Positions 30,132-40,693 of a DNA stretch of 64,000 nucleotides are shown here, piece by piece. Below the pieces are notes generated by a model. That model saw nothing but the letters and a program-made list of their open reading frames with translations, was not told where the DNA came from and ran no database searches. The translations under genes were made by a program, and so were the position numbers. The DNA is taken from positions 266,781 through 330,780 of the forward strand of contig JAHNEJ010003616.1 of the NCBI GenBank assembly GCA_022559845.1, written 5' to 3'. Each line of letters opens with the position of its first letter. Position 1 is the first letter of the stretch. The DNA is from Amorphophallus konjac. Its lineage: Eukaryota; Streptophyta; Magnoliopsida; Alismatales; Araceae.

Positions 30132-33100
30132 TGTCACGCCCCGAGCGCGGAAGAAACCTGGAGGACGTGACGAGTTTATATTCAATCATGTTAAATCAGA
30201 GCGATAAGAATTTCAACAGAACGACAGAGTGCGCAAAATAAATAAGACATCACCAACAATTAATCTGATACCATCAATCCATAATCCATAATGACAATAT
30301 CCTTAAACTGATACCAATAATCCATCATACTAAAAACGTTACTAACTACGGAAGACTATCAAAATAATATCCATCATCCCGAGGACATAAGCCTCATACA
30401 TCACGACTCAATTAAATAAGACGACATGACCATGACATCATAGGAAAAGACACGACGTAGTGGGACTTGGCACGAAGGTTGTTGACAAGAAGATGATTCC
30501 CAGACATGTTGTGTCCAGGAAGCAGGATCCAGCATGACACTTGAAAACTCTACGCTCATCACTCTTGATCATCCCCATCTGGTTGCGTGTCAGAATCCGA
30601 GTTACCTGAAAAATATTGGGAAAACACTTGATGAGCGAACGCTCAGTAGGAATTATATCTCTAGACCCAGACTAGCTTTAAGTGATTAATACATTATGTA
30701 ATTGTAACAAGTTCATGCATGAGGAAAAAAATGTAAGTAAATAACGAGAGTGAAATATCAAGAACGCTAGCAAGATAGCATGTGTATCAAGTAAAATTTT
30801 CAAGGGGACCAAGCATGTAGTATCGAGTCATGTCACGAGATAGTGGCTACTTATTTATTCAAGTACTTGCCCATTTCGGGCCATGCAAGTCAAGCACGAG
30901 AGAGAGATTGTGGAACGTCATAATCAAGATAGTCATGCACTCCGGTGCAATGCCACACCATAATCATTTAACTCCCATGGGCACAAGTACTTTCGGGTTC
31001 TCCTCCCAGGACCAGATTGGGCCCTATATGCGCAAGCATTGGTTGTGTGATTTGACATCCACTATAGTTTATAGTAGCCAAGAATTTCAAATGAATAGAT
31101 CATTGTAGGATAACAAGGTGGATTCACGGAATTTGGAATTCAAGGAAGATATCACGTGTAGAGATGACTTAGCTCAAAATCTGAGACATTTCATAAAACT
31201 GGGTAAATGGCGTCCGTCAGGGAAGCCACTGAATAGAATTGGCGTCCATAGCAGTGGGCGCTCATTCTGGAAATAGATAAATAGGCACGAAAGTAAATAA
31301 CGTCCTCCAGATAGGGCGTTATTTGTAAATGGCGTCTGCTACACTAGGCGCAGATTACCAGAAAGTGAAAATTTCTCATAAAAGCCAGAAACAGCATTTC
31401 ATGAGGGCTGGGCGTCATGTTTCTTCAGAGGGACATGACTATGACACCGTGTAAAGGGTTTTTATGGTATAACTTGCTCGGCTGCCTTGAGGGAATCCAA
31501 GGCTAGCGGAGACTTACGGAGGTCTCTAAGATGAAATCGCTAATCCGAAGGAACGGAATGTCCAACGGAGGGCTCAATCACCTCGGAGAGTTGAGGGTAA
31601 TCGATAGAATCAAAACAGGGACCTCATCCATGGAATGGGATGAGAGTGCCAAGCGGTTCTCCATGGTGGGGTTGGAAAACTCAGGAAAACCAGTCGATCA
31701 GAAGCAAATAGCGTCCTGTCTGGCAGGCGCTATATCAAATAGCGTCTGTTAGGACAGCCGCTCATTCATTAATATTATTGCATGTTTTATGTAATCAGCG
31801 TCCTTCCAGGAAGGCACTGATTCCCAATTTCTAAAATTTCAGCTTACAGATTACAGGAAATAATTCCAGGTCATGGATATATTAATCAAAACGTAAACAA
31901 AATAGCGTTCAGGATTTTAGGCGTTAATATTAATTAACGTTCCATCTAGCAGGCGTAGATTAGTTACCCTTTACAGGAAATTATTAATCATGTCTATAAC
32001 ACTAACATGTATTTCAGGTTTTTAGCGTCCTGTCAAAGGGGCGCTCATACGAAATAGCGTTTGTTTTAACATGCGCTGATTCTTTTAAGTATACAGGAAA
32101 CTAATTTATGAACATGCTGTGATTAATCGTTAGTTTTTAGCGTCCTGACCATCAGGAGCTGATAACAATTAATGTTCCACATGGTGGGCGCTGATTATCA
32201 AAATACGAAAATCATGAAATAACAGGCAGGATCCAAGAACAAATAGCGTCCTCTATGTGAGGCGTTGTTTCAAATAGCGGCCACGGGTGTGGACGCGGAT
32301 CACTTTAAAAACAGGAACTACAAATAATGATTCCAGGAATATTTGACATGATAACGATGCATGCATTAATACGTTTTAACTAGATTAATCTTAGTTGGGT
32401 CAAAGGAGTAGAGACAACCTACCTTTCTTGAAGATTGGAAGATGAACAGTGAAGGTCTTTTCTTGAAATGGTACTCTGTTTCGTGAGCAGAGGATGAAGA
32501 TCAACTGCATCAAGGAAGGAAGAAGGAAGAAGACTTCTGCCACTTCTACAGCAATAGGAAGAAGGGGAAGAAGAAGATGCTACAAGCAGGAAGAAGAAAA
32601 ATGGATGCAGAGGAGGGCTCCTTCACGTATCAGCGGTAGGAAGACAAAGAAGAATAGTCCCTATGCTCTTCTCGTTGCAGGCAGTCCGCAGGAGGGAGAA
32701 GGAAGACGCAGGCAGCACGGCAACAAATGGGGTTCTCTCGTTTGATGGGGTTGAGTTTTATAGAGAGGAGATCCTAAACGGGATGATAAACTAACAAAAG
32801 CAAGGTTTTTAAACCTTACCTTACGTTGATGATTCCCTTACCGTTAATACAGTCGCCTGCCTTTTTTGGTTTCCAAAACCCTAAAAGCTAAACCCATGCA
32901 GCGTCGAGCATGCATATATGGGTTGGTTTTGTGTGAGACTCACGTGGGTTGGGTTATCCCGTGTGGTTATTTGGGTTGCATGTTGGCCCTGGAGGGAACT
33001 CACGTGGGTATGTGGGTCTGCTGTGGAGTTAAATATTGTCGGGCTTTTGGCGTCTAGCATATAGGGCGCCGTTAATAATTAGCGTCTCTCTAAGAGGGTG

Positions 33101-33324
33101 CAATTCCCTTTTTTAAATGTTTCAAATGGAGGAATAAATAGCATTCTGTATGTCGGGCGCTATATTTGAATAGCGGTCATTACCGTGGGCGCTAATTCAA
33201 TTGGGTTATTTATTTTTGGCTGTTAATATGGGTTGAGACCTTGTAAGTGTATAACTAATTATTCCTTTGTAAAAATTTAATTTATTTAAGAAATTTTACT
33301 CCTCTAATTGTCAGGGGTGCTACA
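30132..33324 (-). repeat. 5' LTR of Tekay 2 (3.2 kb)
   Basis: The minus strand begins TGTAGCACCCC at 33324 and ends ...GGGGCGTGACA at 30132, the same terminal pattern as Tekay 1. It carries a long array of GCGTCC/GGCGCT units. It is inserted in the older Tat element (33325 onward). No gene is seen; open frames near 32494-32745 run against the element and look incidental. Confidence 0.85.
31205..33185. repeat. Dispersed array of AGCGTCC ... GGCGCT(GAT) units
   Basis: Units of about 50-130 bp, each with (A)AT(A/G)GCGTCC, a short spacer that is often an inverted repeat (CTGTCTGGCAGG, CTTCCAGGAAGG), GGCGCT or GGCACTGAT, then TTAC..AGGAAA. They are visible near 31208, 31242, 31300, 31327, 31708, 31738, 31797, 31922, 32025, 32053, 32138, 32243, 33051, 33130 and 33165. 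This is an LTR-internal expansion. Confidence 0.85.
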
Positions 33325-33466
33325 TGGCCGCCCAGGCTTGTGGGCGACCAGGACCCTGGTCGCCCACTGGTTCACACCCCTCCAAGCCATCCTCTGATCT
33401 CCATCTCCCCATAAAATACATAAACAACAGGATCTAATGAATGCCAAGCGAGGGCACGAAGCTTAC

Positions 33467-33730
33467 CTTCCCGGGCTGCCCTTCCTTCTCTTGATCGGGC
33501 TCGCCATCATCCAAACCCTCGCCATCCTCGTTGTCATCCTCATCGTCACCTTCGGTTGGTCCCTCGTCAGGGATAGCTTCTTCTCCATCACTCCCATCAC
33601 CTCTGTTCTCCTCCAAGCTTGCAGAGATCGTGGCCGAAGAAGACGAGCTCGCCGTAGCTTCAATTTCCTCCTCACTCGAAGAAGAGGGATAGGGCATAAT
33701 GTCAAGACGAGCCCTTCTATTTCTCCCCAT
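33467..33730 (-). pseudogene. Antisense gene beta, exon 1 (copy 1): acidic N-terminus
   Basis: ATG at 33730 opens 88 codons (MGRNRRARLDIMPYPSSSSE) rich in Ser, Glu and Asp (GDDEDDNEDGEGLDDGEPD). It ends at a canonical donor: the minus strand reads GGGAAG then GTAAGC at 33466. The equivalent exon in copy 2 (45314-45565) has 84 codons and the same donor. The rest of beta is missing here because Tekay 2 inserted in the first intron. No domain is recognised in this exon; such an acidic tract could be an activation-type or nucleolar tail, which is inference. Confidence 0.7.
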
Positions 33731-33834
33731 CGCTAAAATTAGAAGATCTAAGTGGCTAGAATCTCACTCAAGCAATGATCTTACTCTCCAAGTTCTCTGA
33801 CTCTCAAGACGTCCACAACAAGGGTCGCCCAAAT

Positions 33835-33945
33835 GAAGGGGGCGGCCACCTTTTAACCAACCCTCAAAGCAGAGGGCGGCCAAAGGTCTGGCCGCTCAGC
33901 CTTTTGTGAAGGCGACCAAGACTCTGGCCGCCCTCCTCCCTATTC
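33835..33945. repeat. GGGCGGCC palindromic module between beta and alpha (copy 1)
   Basis: Repeats of GGGCGGCCA(A/C)...TCTGGCCGCC in inverted orientation (GGGGGCGGCCACC, GGGCGGCCAAAGGTCTGGCCGC). Equivalent modules are at 33325-33365, 35716-35815 and 37080-37225. Confidence 0.85.
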
Positions 33946-34151
33946 AGCCAAAAAATATAAAAAAATGGAAAACTAACAAAAATTCATGCAAATCCGATCA
34001 CAAGTCCATCCACACAGCTTTATTTCATCCATTTAGTTCCATAACCATTCAATCAATCATTTTCCTTAACAAAAGAAAGAAAAAAATACAAAAACATAGT
34101 TCATTTGTTTTAACATAATCCTAAGGAAGAAAAATGCTTAACATGCTCTAA

Positions 34152-35580
34152 TCAGGTTCGCCTCCTCATGAAAAATTCATTCACCGTTGGCCTGAAGCTT
34201 TGAAGGTATCCCACATAGCACCTCAAGTCATCTTTGTCCTCCTCTACATCCACTTTAGCCTTCACGGTGGTGGCATGGCGCCTCCACGGCTTCCTGATCT
34301 TGCCTAGTCACCGTCGATCCGCATCGGTCCCCAGAAGGGGCTTGGCGATCAATTCTCATTTTGAAGCCGCCCATGGGATCGGTCTGGGTAATCCCACCTG
34401 GAAGTGGCAGCAGTGCCCTTGGTACAACACCAAGTCTGCGGCCCCCACAAGCCACAACTCTTGCTCTGATGATCCACGCACATTAAATTCCTCATGTCGA
34501 TACATCATCGGCATGAACACAAAATCATCCTCAGATAGGAAATTCAGGTAGTCGCTCCAGTCATCTCTGGTCTTCAGTAATGCCGTCCTGCATATCACTT
34601 GATCCTCAGGACCAAAGATGGCCGTCGCTGGGTAAATGGCGCTCTTCTCAAAGATCCTGGAAGTAGTGGTCGCCTCACTGTCAAAATCAAAACTCAAGTG
34701 GATTTTCATCCATAGCTGCAGAAGGTATAAACTCCCCATGGTGCTGCCACCTAGGGTCATCTGAGTAAGCCCGTAGTACATGTGAGCCAACACGGCCCGA
34801 GAAAGAGAGCGTCCTGCCCACAGGAGAGTCAGGGGCACCACATACTCTCGCCTCAGCACGTCGCCAGACGTAGGAAAGAGTAACGCCCCGTCTAAGCACA
34901 ATGTCACGCCACGCATCAATCGATCTGCTTCCATTTCTTTATCTTTCACATGGCTCATGAGCCATCTAGCTAAGCGGTCAACTAAGATCCCTCGTTGGTT
35001 GGTCATCCGACGAACACCGCGTTTGTCTCTTATAATTTCTGCCAAGATCTCATCCCAGGGAAGAAGGTCGATCAGCTCGCCCGCCTCCAAGTCTCCCCAC
35101 TGGAAGATGAAATCCAGTTCTTCTACCAGCACCGTGGCTTCGAACTCAGGGAAGACAAAGGTGTGCATATCTGGATGCCACAGCTCGACCAATGCCGCCA
35201 GTGATTCCCAGTTCCATCGCATGCTGTTGAAGTGCTTCGCCATGATAACCAGTCGGATCAGGTGCCACTGATGCATGAATACCCTCATGGCGGGAGTAAT
35301 CATATTCATCAAATCTTGAAGCCAGCCATAGCGGCGGGCATGTCTTGCCCCAGGAAAAGCAGGCACAGGCTACATCATTTAGGAGAAAGAGGGAAGAGGA
35401 GATCAATCAATAAACATGCCAAATCCTATCAAGAAAAAAACAAGAAAAAATTAAAACAACCAAAAATAGTTTGCACACAAGCCATACCTTGCCCTGCTTC
35501 ACAAGATTGCTCAAGTGACCAGGCACGTCAGAGAGAACACCAAGCTCGTGATCTCCTGATGGAGTGGAAGAAGACGCCAT
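34152..35580 (-). pseudogene. Antisense gene alpha (copy 1): two-exon plant-mobile-domain-like protein
   Basis: Exon 1 is 35580-35488 (31 codons, MASSSTPSGDHELG ... LVKQGK) and ends at the donor GTATGG. The intron is 118 bp with an acceptor ...TGTAG at 35370. Exon 2 is 35369-34152 (406 codons with stop, all in one frame), ending NEFFMRRRT. Exon 2 carries RVFMHQWHLIRLVIMAKHF, then WESLAALVELWHPDMHTFVF and EATVLVEELDFIFQW. The pattern (helix, L-x-x-L-V-E-x-W-x-P-x-x-H-T-F-x-F, then an L-x-x-L segment) resembles the plant mobile domain found in MAIN-like proteins and in transposon-borne genes. A TGA near 34356 (copy 2 has Gly) and a TGA about 25 codons later (a stop in both copies) interrupt it. 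A CCTATAAGG motif at about 35665 is a plausible TATA box. The function of these captured genes is unknown. Confidence 0.75.
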
Positions 35581-36935
35581 CATCTATTCCTCCTCTGGAA
35601 GTACTCCCCCTGCTTCAATCATTCAATCAACTACAGAGTAAACCATGCCCTATAGCCCTTATAGGCTAAGAGTCCCACCTGGCTCGAACTCCCATAGCTC
35701 GGGATAAGACTAGAGAGGGCGGCCAAAATGATGGCCGCCCACCCCGGCCTAGGTGACCACAAGTCTGGCCGCCCAGCCCCTGGGTAGCCAATCGACTAGC
35801 CGCCTTGTCCCCCTTCCTTGTGAAGCTATGCTCAATCGATTATATATGGTTTGTCATGATAGTTTAATAGTTCATTGAATGAAATGTGTTTATTGTTATA
35901 TTCCAATTATCATTGATGAACTTTACTGACGCGTGTTAATGCAGCTGCAGGTCTCCATATCCATGGGACCGAAAGGCAATAAAGCCTTGTTACCTTGCAC
36001 CTTAGGTAGAACGCCGGAGGCTAATAGCTTCGGGCATATAAACTCCGAGTTCCTCTCTAAAAAAAACTATGAAGAGTTTATACTCCTTAAGCTATTCGAT
36101 GGCCGCCTGCTACCTATCACGGGATGATGAACTTCCCGAAGTCTCGACTATGCTTAACTACAATGTGGAACGATGGACCCCATTGGGATCCAGACCACGT
36201 CTGTCACCAAGCATAGGATGACAGACTTCTTGAACTCTTGATCGATTCGTTCGGAGGTAGGCAAATAAATCCTCCAGCTTTGCATTAGTTAGGTTTTTCA
36301 TTTTAAACCCAGCATGCATCATATAGGTCTTTTTAGCCTCATTTGAAATAAAAATCCAAAAAGATATAAGCAAAAAAGAAAACAAAAATGAATACATCTC
36401 ATCTAGAAGCCGTGATGCATAGGAAGGGAGGCCACGTTGATCTGACCAACCCATGGTCCTCTGGTCCCCGCATCTGGTTTTTTGAGTCCCTCGATTTTTG
36501 TCGAATTTGCGCAAATGAGTCTGTGATTCCACTCTGATTTGACCGGCAGAAAATATGTTTTATGCAAGACCGTTTTGAGTACCTCGCGATTCAACGAGTC
36601 ATTGTATTCCCTTATCCTGATCTTTTACTTGACGTTGTTTAGGTCTTGTATCTCCTTGAGCACTGGATGCGACCATCCCCTCAAGTCCCGCACAGCGCCA
36701 TGCTAGGGGGCCCCACATGGCTGCAGATACAAGTCCTCTTAAATTGGCTATCCTTCTTTACCTTTGCTAATGACTTATTTGATTACTTGGTGCTCACGCG
36801 ATCCTACGTGAAGCTTGTTTTCCGCTCAAGAATCTCTTTGAGCGTGTTGCCCTCATTAGGCTTATTTTTTTACCGAAACACCCATTTATCAGTCTGTCGG
36901 GCTCCCATGCAAAACGGGCGTTGCGGAGGGGCATT
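35581..36935. promoter_or_regulatory. Upstream region of antisense gene alpha and polypurine tract (copy 1)
   Basis: Gene-free. It contains a minus-strand GCCTATAAG at 35666-35658, about 80 bases before the alpha ATG, a GGGCGGCC module (35716-35815), and at 36921-36935 the plus-strand polypurine tract (GCGGAGGGGCATT) that precedes the LTR. The same order is found at 47405-48780. Confidence 0.55.
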
Positions 36936-38059
36936 TGTAGACGCCTAATTTCGAACATCCCGCGGATCCCCAATGGGACCTCGTGTGAATGACGCTTGAT
37001 TGTTGTACTCATTTTACCAGTGTTTAAGTTTTTAAGCCCAGCCCATAGCCTTATGGCTATTAGGCCCTGTCCATTAGGGGCCCAAGCACCATAGGTCTGG
37101 GTGGGCAAAGCTCTGGCCACCCCCAGTCTTGGGTGACCAGGGCGATGGTCGCCCTCCCTAGGTGGGTGGCCAGAGTGCTGGCCGCCCTCCTCCTGAAGGT
37201 GGCCAACGATTTGGCCGCCTTCCCCCTGTTTACCTGGTCAAAGAACGTGGCCCAGCTCGTGGCCACATCCTCTCCCCCGTTCTACACGATTTCCACCCAC
37301 ATTTTTGTAACTTCCGACTCCTCGAACCAAAAACTCTACCACCTCGGCATAGAAGAGGGAGAGAACATTTTGGAGGGGAGAACATTTTTGGAGAGGTGGT
37401 TGGGATTTTTTTGAAAGAGGAGGAGTTAGGAAACTAGCACGGAGGAGAATGGAGGAGACCTCACGGAACTTCATCCCGGAGGCTGCCCTCTCTTCCTTTG
37501 ACCTGGTCTGAACTTCTCTACTTCCTACTCTCTACTTCCTACTTGCATTACGGCTTCCAGATAAGTTCATAGTACTGCATGTAGTATCTCCAAGTCCTTA
37601 ACTTAAGAGGTTTCTCCCAAAAAACAAAGGGGAGGTGGATGGTCGAGAGTCTCGGCCATCCTTCCTTCCCACCACCCCCAGGTACTTTGCCACCATTATT
37701 CTCGCGTTCTTCCATTTAGTTAGATCATAGACTGCACTACAAGTTTCACTAATGGCTTTCTTTTCTATGTTTGTTTGAGCTACGTTGTAGGACTTCAGCA
37801 CAAGGGACAAGCATGGCTCCTTGCCCTTGGCCGGCCGAGGACGAGGAAGAGGAAACCCACGTCTCTTCATCTTGAATATCTCCTCGTGATCATCATCCTG
37901 TGAGGTTCAGGTAAAACAACCTCTGGCGATCACATTCTGACCCCCTTTTTTGTTCCTCTGTAGGTACCATCGCACGGAGACATCTTGGCTACAATCAATC
38001 CAAACATACACACGCGGCACATCCCCCGCATCCCAAGTAGCCATCTCCGGGCGCCTACA
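36936..38059 (+). repeat. LTR of the Tat element, left/shared copy (1124 bp)
   Basis: It starts TGTAGACGCC and ends GGCGCCTACA, an inverted terminal pair. It is homologous throughout to 48781-49000 plus 56033-56888. It contains a GGGCGGCC module at 37080-37225 and a conserved 3' half (GGCCGGCCGAGGACGAGGAA near 37835). Confidence 0.82.
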
Positions 38060-39440
38060 GAGTGGCCATGCAGAGATCCTCCGAGCAGTTCTCCAACGGT
38101 TGCGGGAGCACCAACTTAAAATGAACCCCAAGAAGTGCGTATTCGGGGTTTCTTCAGGGAATCTTTTAGGGTTCATTGTCAGCAAAAGAGGAATTGAGAT
38201 CGACCCTAACAAAGCTAACGCTATCACCGAGATGCCTCCTCCCAATAACATCAAAGAGGTCCATGGTTTGATCGGGCGTTTGTAATTCATTTGGAGATTC
38301 ATATCTCACCATTCTCAGTGATGCAAGCCCTTCTACGACATGTTAAAAGGAGAGGCTAAATTTGATTGGAATGACAAGTGTCGAAAGGCCTTCGATGATC
38401 TGAAGAGTTACCTCTTAAATCCTCCCATTCTGGCACCCCCGGTCTCGGGTCGGCCTTTATTGCTCTATGTTTCTACCACTGATGAATCTGTTGGAGCAGT
38501 ACTGGCCCAATATGATAATGCCAAGAGGGAACGTGCAGTCTACTATTTATCCAAACTGTTCAATGAAGCTAAGCGGAGGTACACTGCCATGGAAAGGACC
38601 TGCACGACTGTCGTCTGGGTCGCCCAAAAGTTGAAACATTATTTCCTTGCACATGAAGTAAAGCTCTTGGCGCGAATGGACCCAATCAAGTACTTGCTAG
38701 AAAAGCCTGCCTTAACTGATCGTTTGGTGAGATGGCAAAGTTTTCTCAATCAATTCGACATCACCTACGTCAGTCAGAAGGCGGTCAAGGGGCACGCCAT
38801 CGCCGAGCACCTTGCCCATCATCAACTCCCTACATTCTCCCTTGTCAATGAGAGTTTCCCGGACGAAGAGTTAGGAGCCATTATAGATGGTGAACCTCCG
38901 TGGATCCTTTACTTCGATGGTGCATTCAATTCCAAGGGCTGTGGAGTCGGAGCCGTTCTTCAGTCTCCAGAAGGTATCATCATTCCCCGTGCTTGTCAAT
39001 TAACCTTTCATGCCACGAATAATGTGGTTGAATATGAGGTACTTCTCATGGGCTTGAAATTGGCATTGGCCCTCGGAGTTAAGGAGCTCCGGATCATCGG
39101 AGATTCCCAGCTTATACTCCGGCAATCCCTCAGCAAGTATCAAACCCGGGACCCAAAATTGAAACCCTACCAAGACCTAGTTGGTAGGGTAATCCGGTGG
39201 TTTAGGAAGCTTACCCTTGCGCACACCCCTAGGGCTCAGAACATTCTAGCCGACGCCCTGGCGTCTTTGGCATCTTCTCTTCCAATCCCCGGCGAAAGGC
39301 CGTCATCCACTGTCATCGTGCAGAGAATGCACACCCCTTCACATTAAGATCCCTGGTTCCAACAATTCTCTGAGCCTCCCTCTCAAGTCCGCGCCATCTC
39401 CCATGAACCTGAGATTGACCTTGAAGACGGCAATCCCTGG
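38060..39440 (+). pseudogene. Tat-lineage RT C-terminus, RNase H and additional (archaeal-type) RNase H
   Basis: Directly after the LTR the sequence enters RT at GHAEILRAVLQRL, past the catalytic centre. LTR-proximal DNA, gag, PR and the first two thirds of RT are deleted. Then come MNPKKCVFGVSSGNLLGFI, GIEIDPNKANAI, RNase H (FDDLKSYLLNPPILAPP; LYVSTTDESVGAVLAQYD; RWQSFLNQFDITY) and a second RNase H with all four acidic residues visible (ILYFDGAFN, NVVEYEVLLMG, RIIGDSQL, ILADALASLAS). Two RNase H domains in a row are the mark of the Tat lineage. Stops are at 38283 and near 38319 in the same frame, with a stop at 39345 before the integrase frame. Confidence 0.88.
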
Positions 39441-40693
39441 TTTTCGATATCGAGAACTATCTCCGGGATGGTTCCTTCCCTGATTATGCTACCGCCCCTG
39501 ATCGGCGAGCCATTCGTCGAGCCGCTGAACGCTTCGCCATCATAGGTGGTCTCTTGCATCGCAAATCTCTCAGTGAAGTCTACCTCCGCTGTCTCGACGA
39601 GACCGAATCCCGTGCGGTTGTCGAAGCTACACAATCCGGTGAATGCGGGGGACATGTGAATGGCCGCATGCTTGCTTAGAAACTCCTTCGTCAATACTAT
39701 TGGCCCACCATGCATGAGGATTGTGCCCATTATGTCCGCCATTGCGCTAGATGCCAACTCCATGCAAACAAGGTCCACGCTCCTTCATCTTCGCTCCACC
39801 CTCTTATAGCTCCTTGGCCTTTTGCCATGTGGGCATTCGACGTAGTCGGTCCCTTGAAGGATAGAACCGGAGAAATTTGAAGAAAATCCTTCATCCTCAC
39901 CGCTACAGAGTATTTCATAAAGTGGGCGAAAGCTGAAGCATTCACGGAAGTCAAAGCAGCAACGATGGTAAAGTTTATCAAGCGTAACATCCTCGCCAGG
40001 TTCGGCGTCCCCCGTGACATCGTCACCGACAACGGACCATAGTTCACATCCCAGGAACTCCGCGACATGTGTGGTAAATATGCTATTAATTTGCATCATT
40101 CATCCCCATACTACCCACAAGGTAACGGACAAGCTGAAGCTACAAACAAAACTCACATCAGAATTATAAAGAAAACCTACAAATCTCACCACTATTCAGA
40201 TTGGCCAGATCGTCTCATCGAGGCCGTCTGGGCTTACCACACTTCTGTACGTACTCCCACAGGTCAAACCCCATACGCACTCACTTTTGGGATAGAAGCG
40301 GTACTCCCATATAAAATATTCGTTCCCTCACTAAGAGTATAGCTGGATCCCGAGCTCGATCTTGAGCAACACCGAGAAAACCTATTGGCCCAGCTTGAAC
40401 TAGTAGATGAGAGACGGATGATCGCGGCCAATCACGCTCAGGTATATCGCAAGAGAATTGCACGTTATTATGCCAAGAAAGTTATGGAGAGAAAATTTAG
40501 GGTAGGTGAACTGGTTTTAAAGAGGAAGATCACTAAAACCACCGATTTAAAAGCAAAATTTCAAGAAAATTGGGAAGGCCCTTTCGTCATTAAAGAAGTC
40601 TACTCAGGTAATGATTACAAATTGGTAGAGTCTGAAGGAGTAGAGCTCACATATCCATGGAATGGGATATATCTCAAGAAATTCTACTCATGA
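39441..40693 (+). pseudogene. Tat-lineage integrase
   Basis: After a frameshift in a TTTT run near 39440 the frame reads YLRDGSFPDYATAPDRRAIR, then the HHCC zinc region (GGHVNGRMLA ... HCARCQLHANK) and the catalytic core FDVVGPLKDR (first D), IVTDNGP (second D) and PYYPQGNGQAEATNK (E). It ends with a C-terminal module (FRVGELVLKRKITKT, NWEGPFVIKEVYSGNDYKL, WNGIYLKKFYS). All DDE residues are present, but stops lie in frame at 39677, 39878, 40040 and 40340. Integrase would insert the element DNA; this copy is dead. Confidence 0.88.

Larger units (their letters stand above)
33325..36935 (+). mobile_element. 3' internal part of an older Tat element copy (antisense genes, no pol)
   Basis: It is homologous to about 45140-48780 and ends in the polypurine tract directly before the LTR at 36936. 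It holds exon 1 of antisense gene beta and a complete antisense gene alpha. Its left side is cut by the insertion of Tekay 2, inside beta intron 1. Together with the LTR at 36936-38059 and the next internal region, it forms an internal-LTR-internal-LTR array. Confidence 0.8.

Noticed and set aside
32494..32745. Lys/Arg-rich plus-strand frame in the Tekay 2 LTR
   Set aside because: It runs against the element, is low complexity (AGAAGA repeats) and has no family match.
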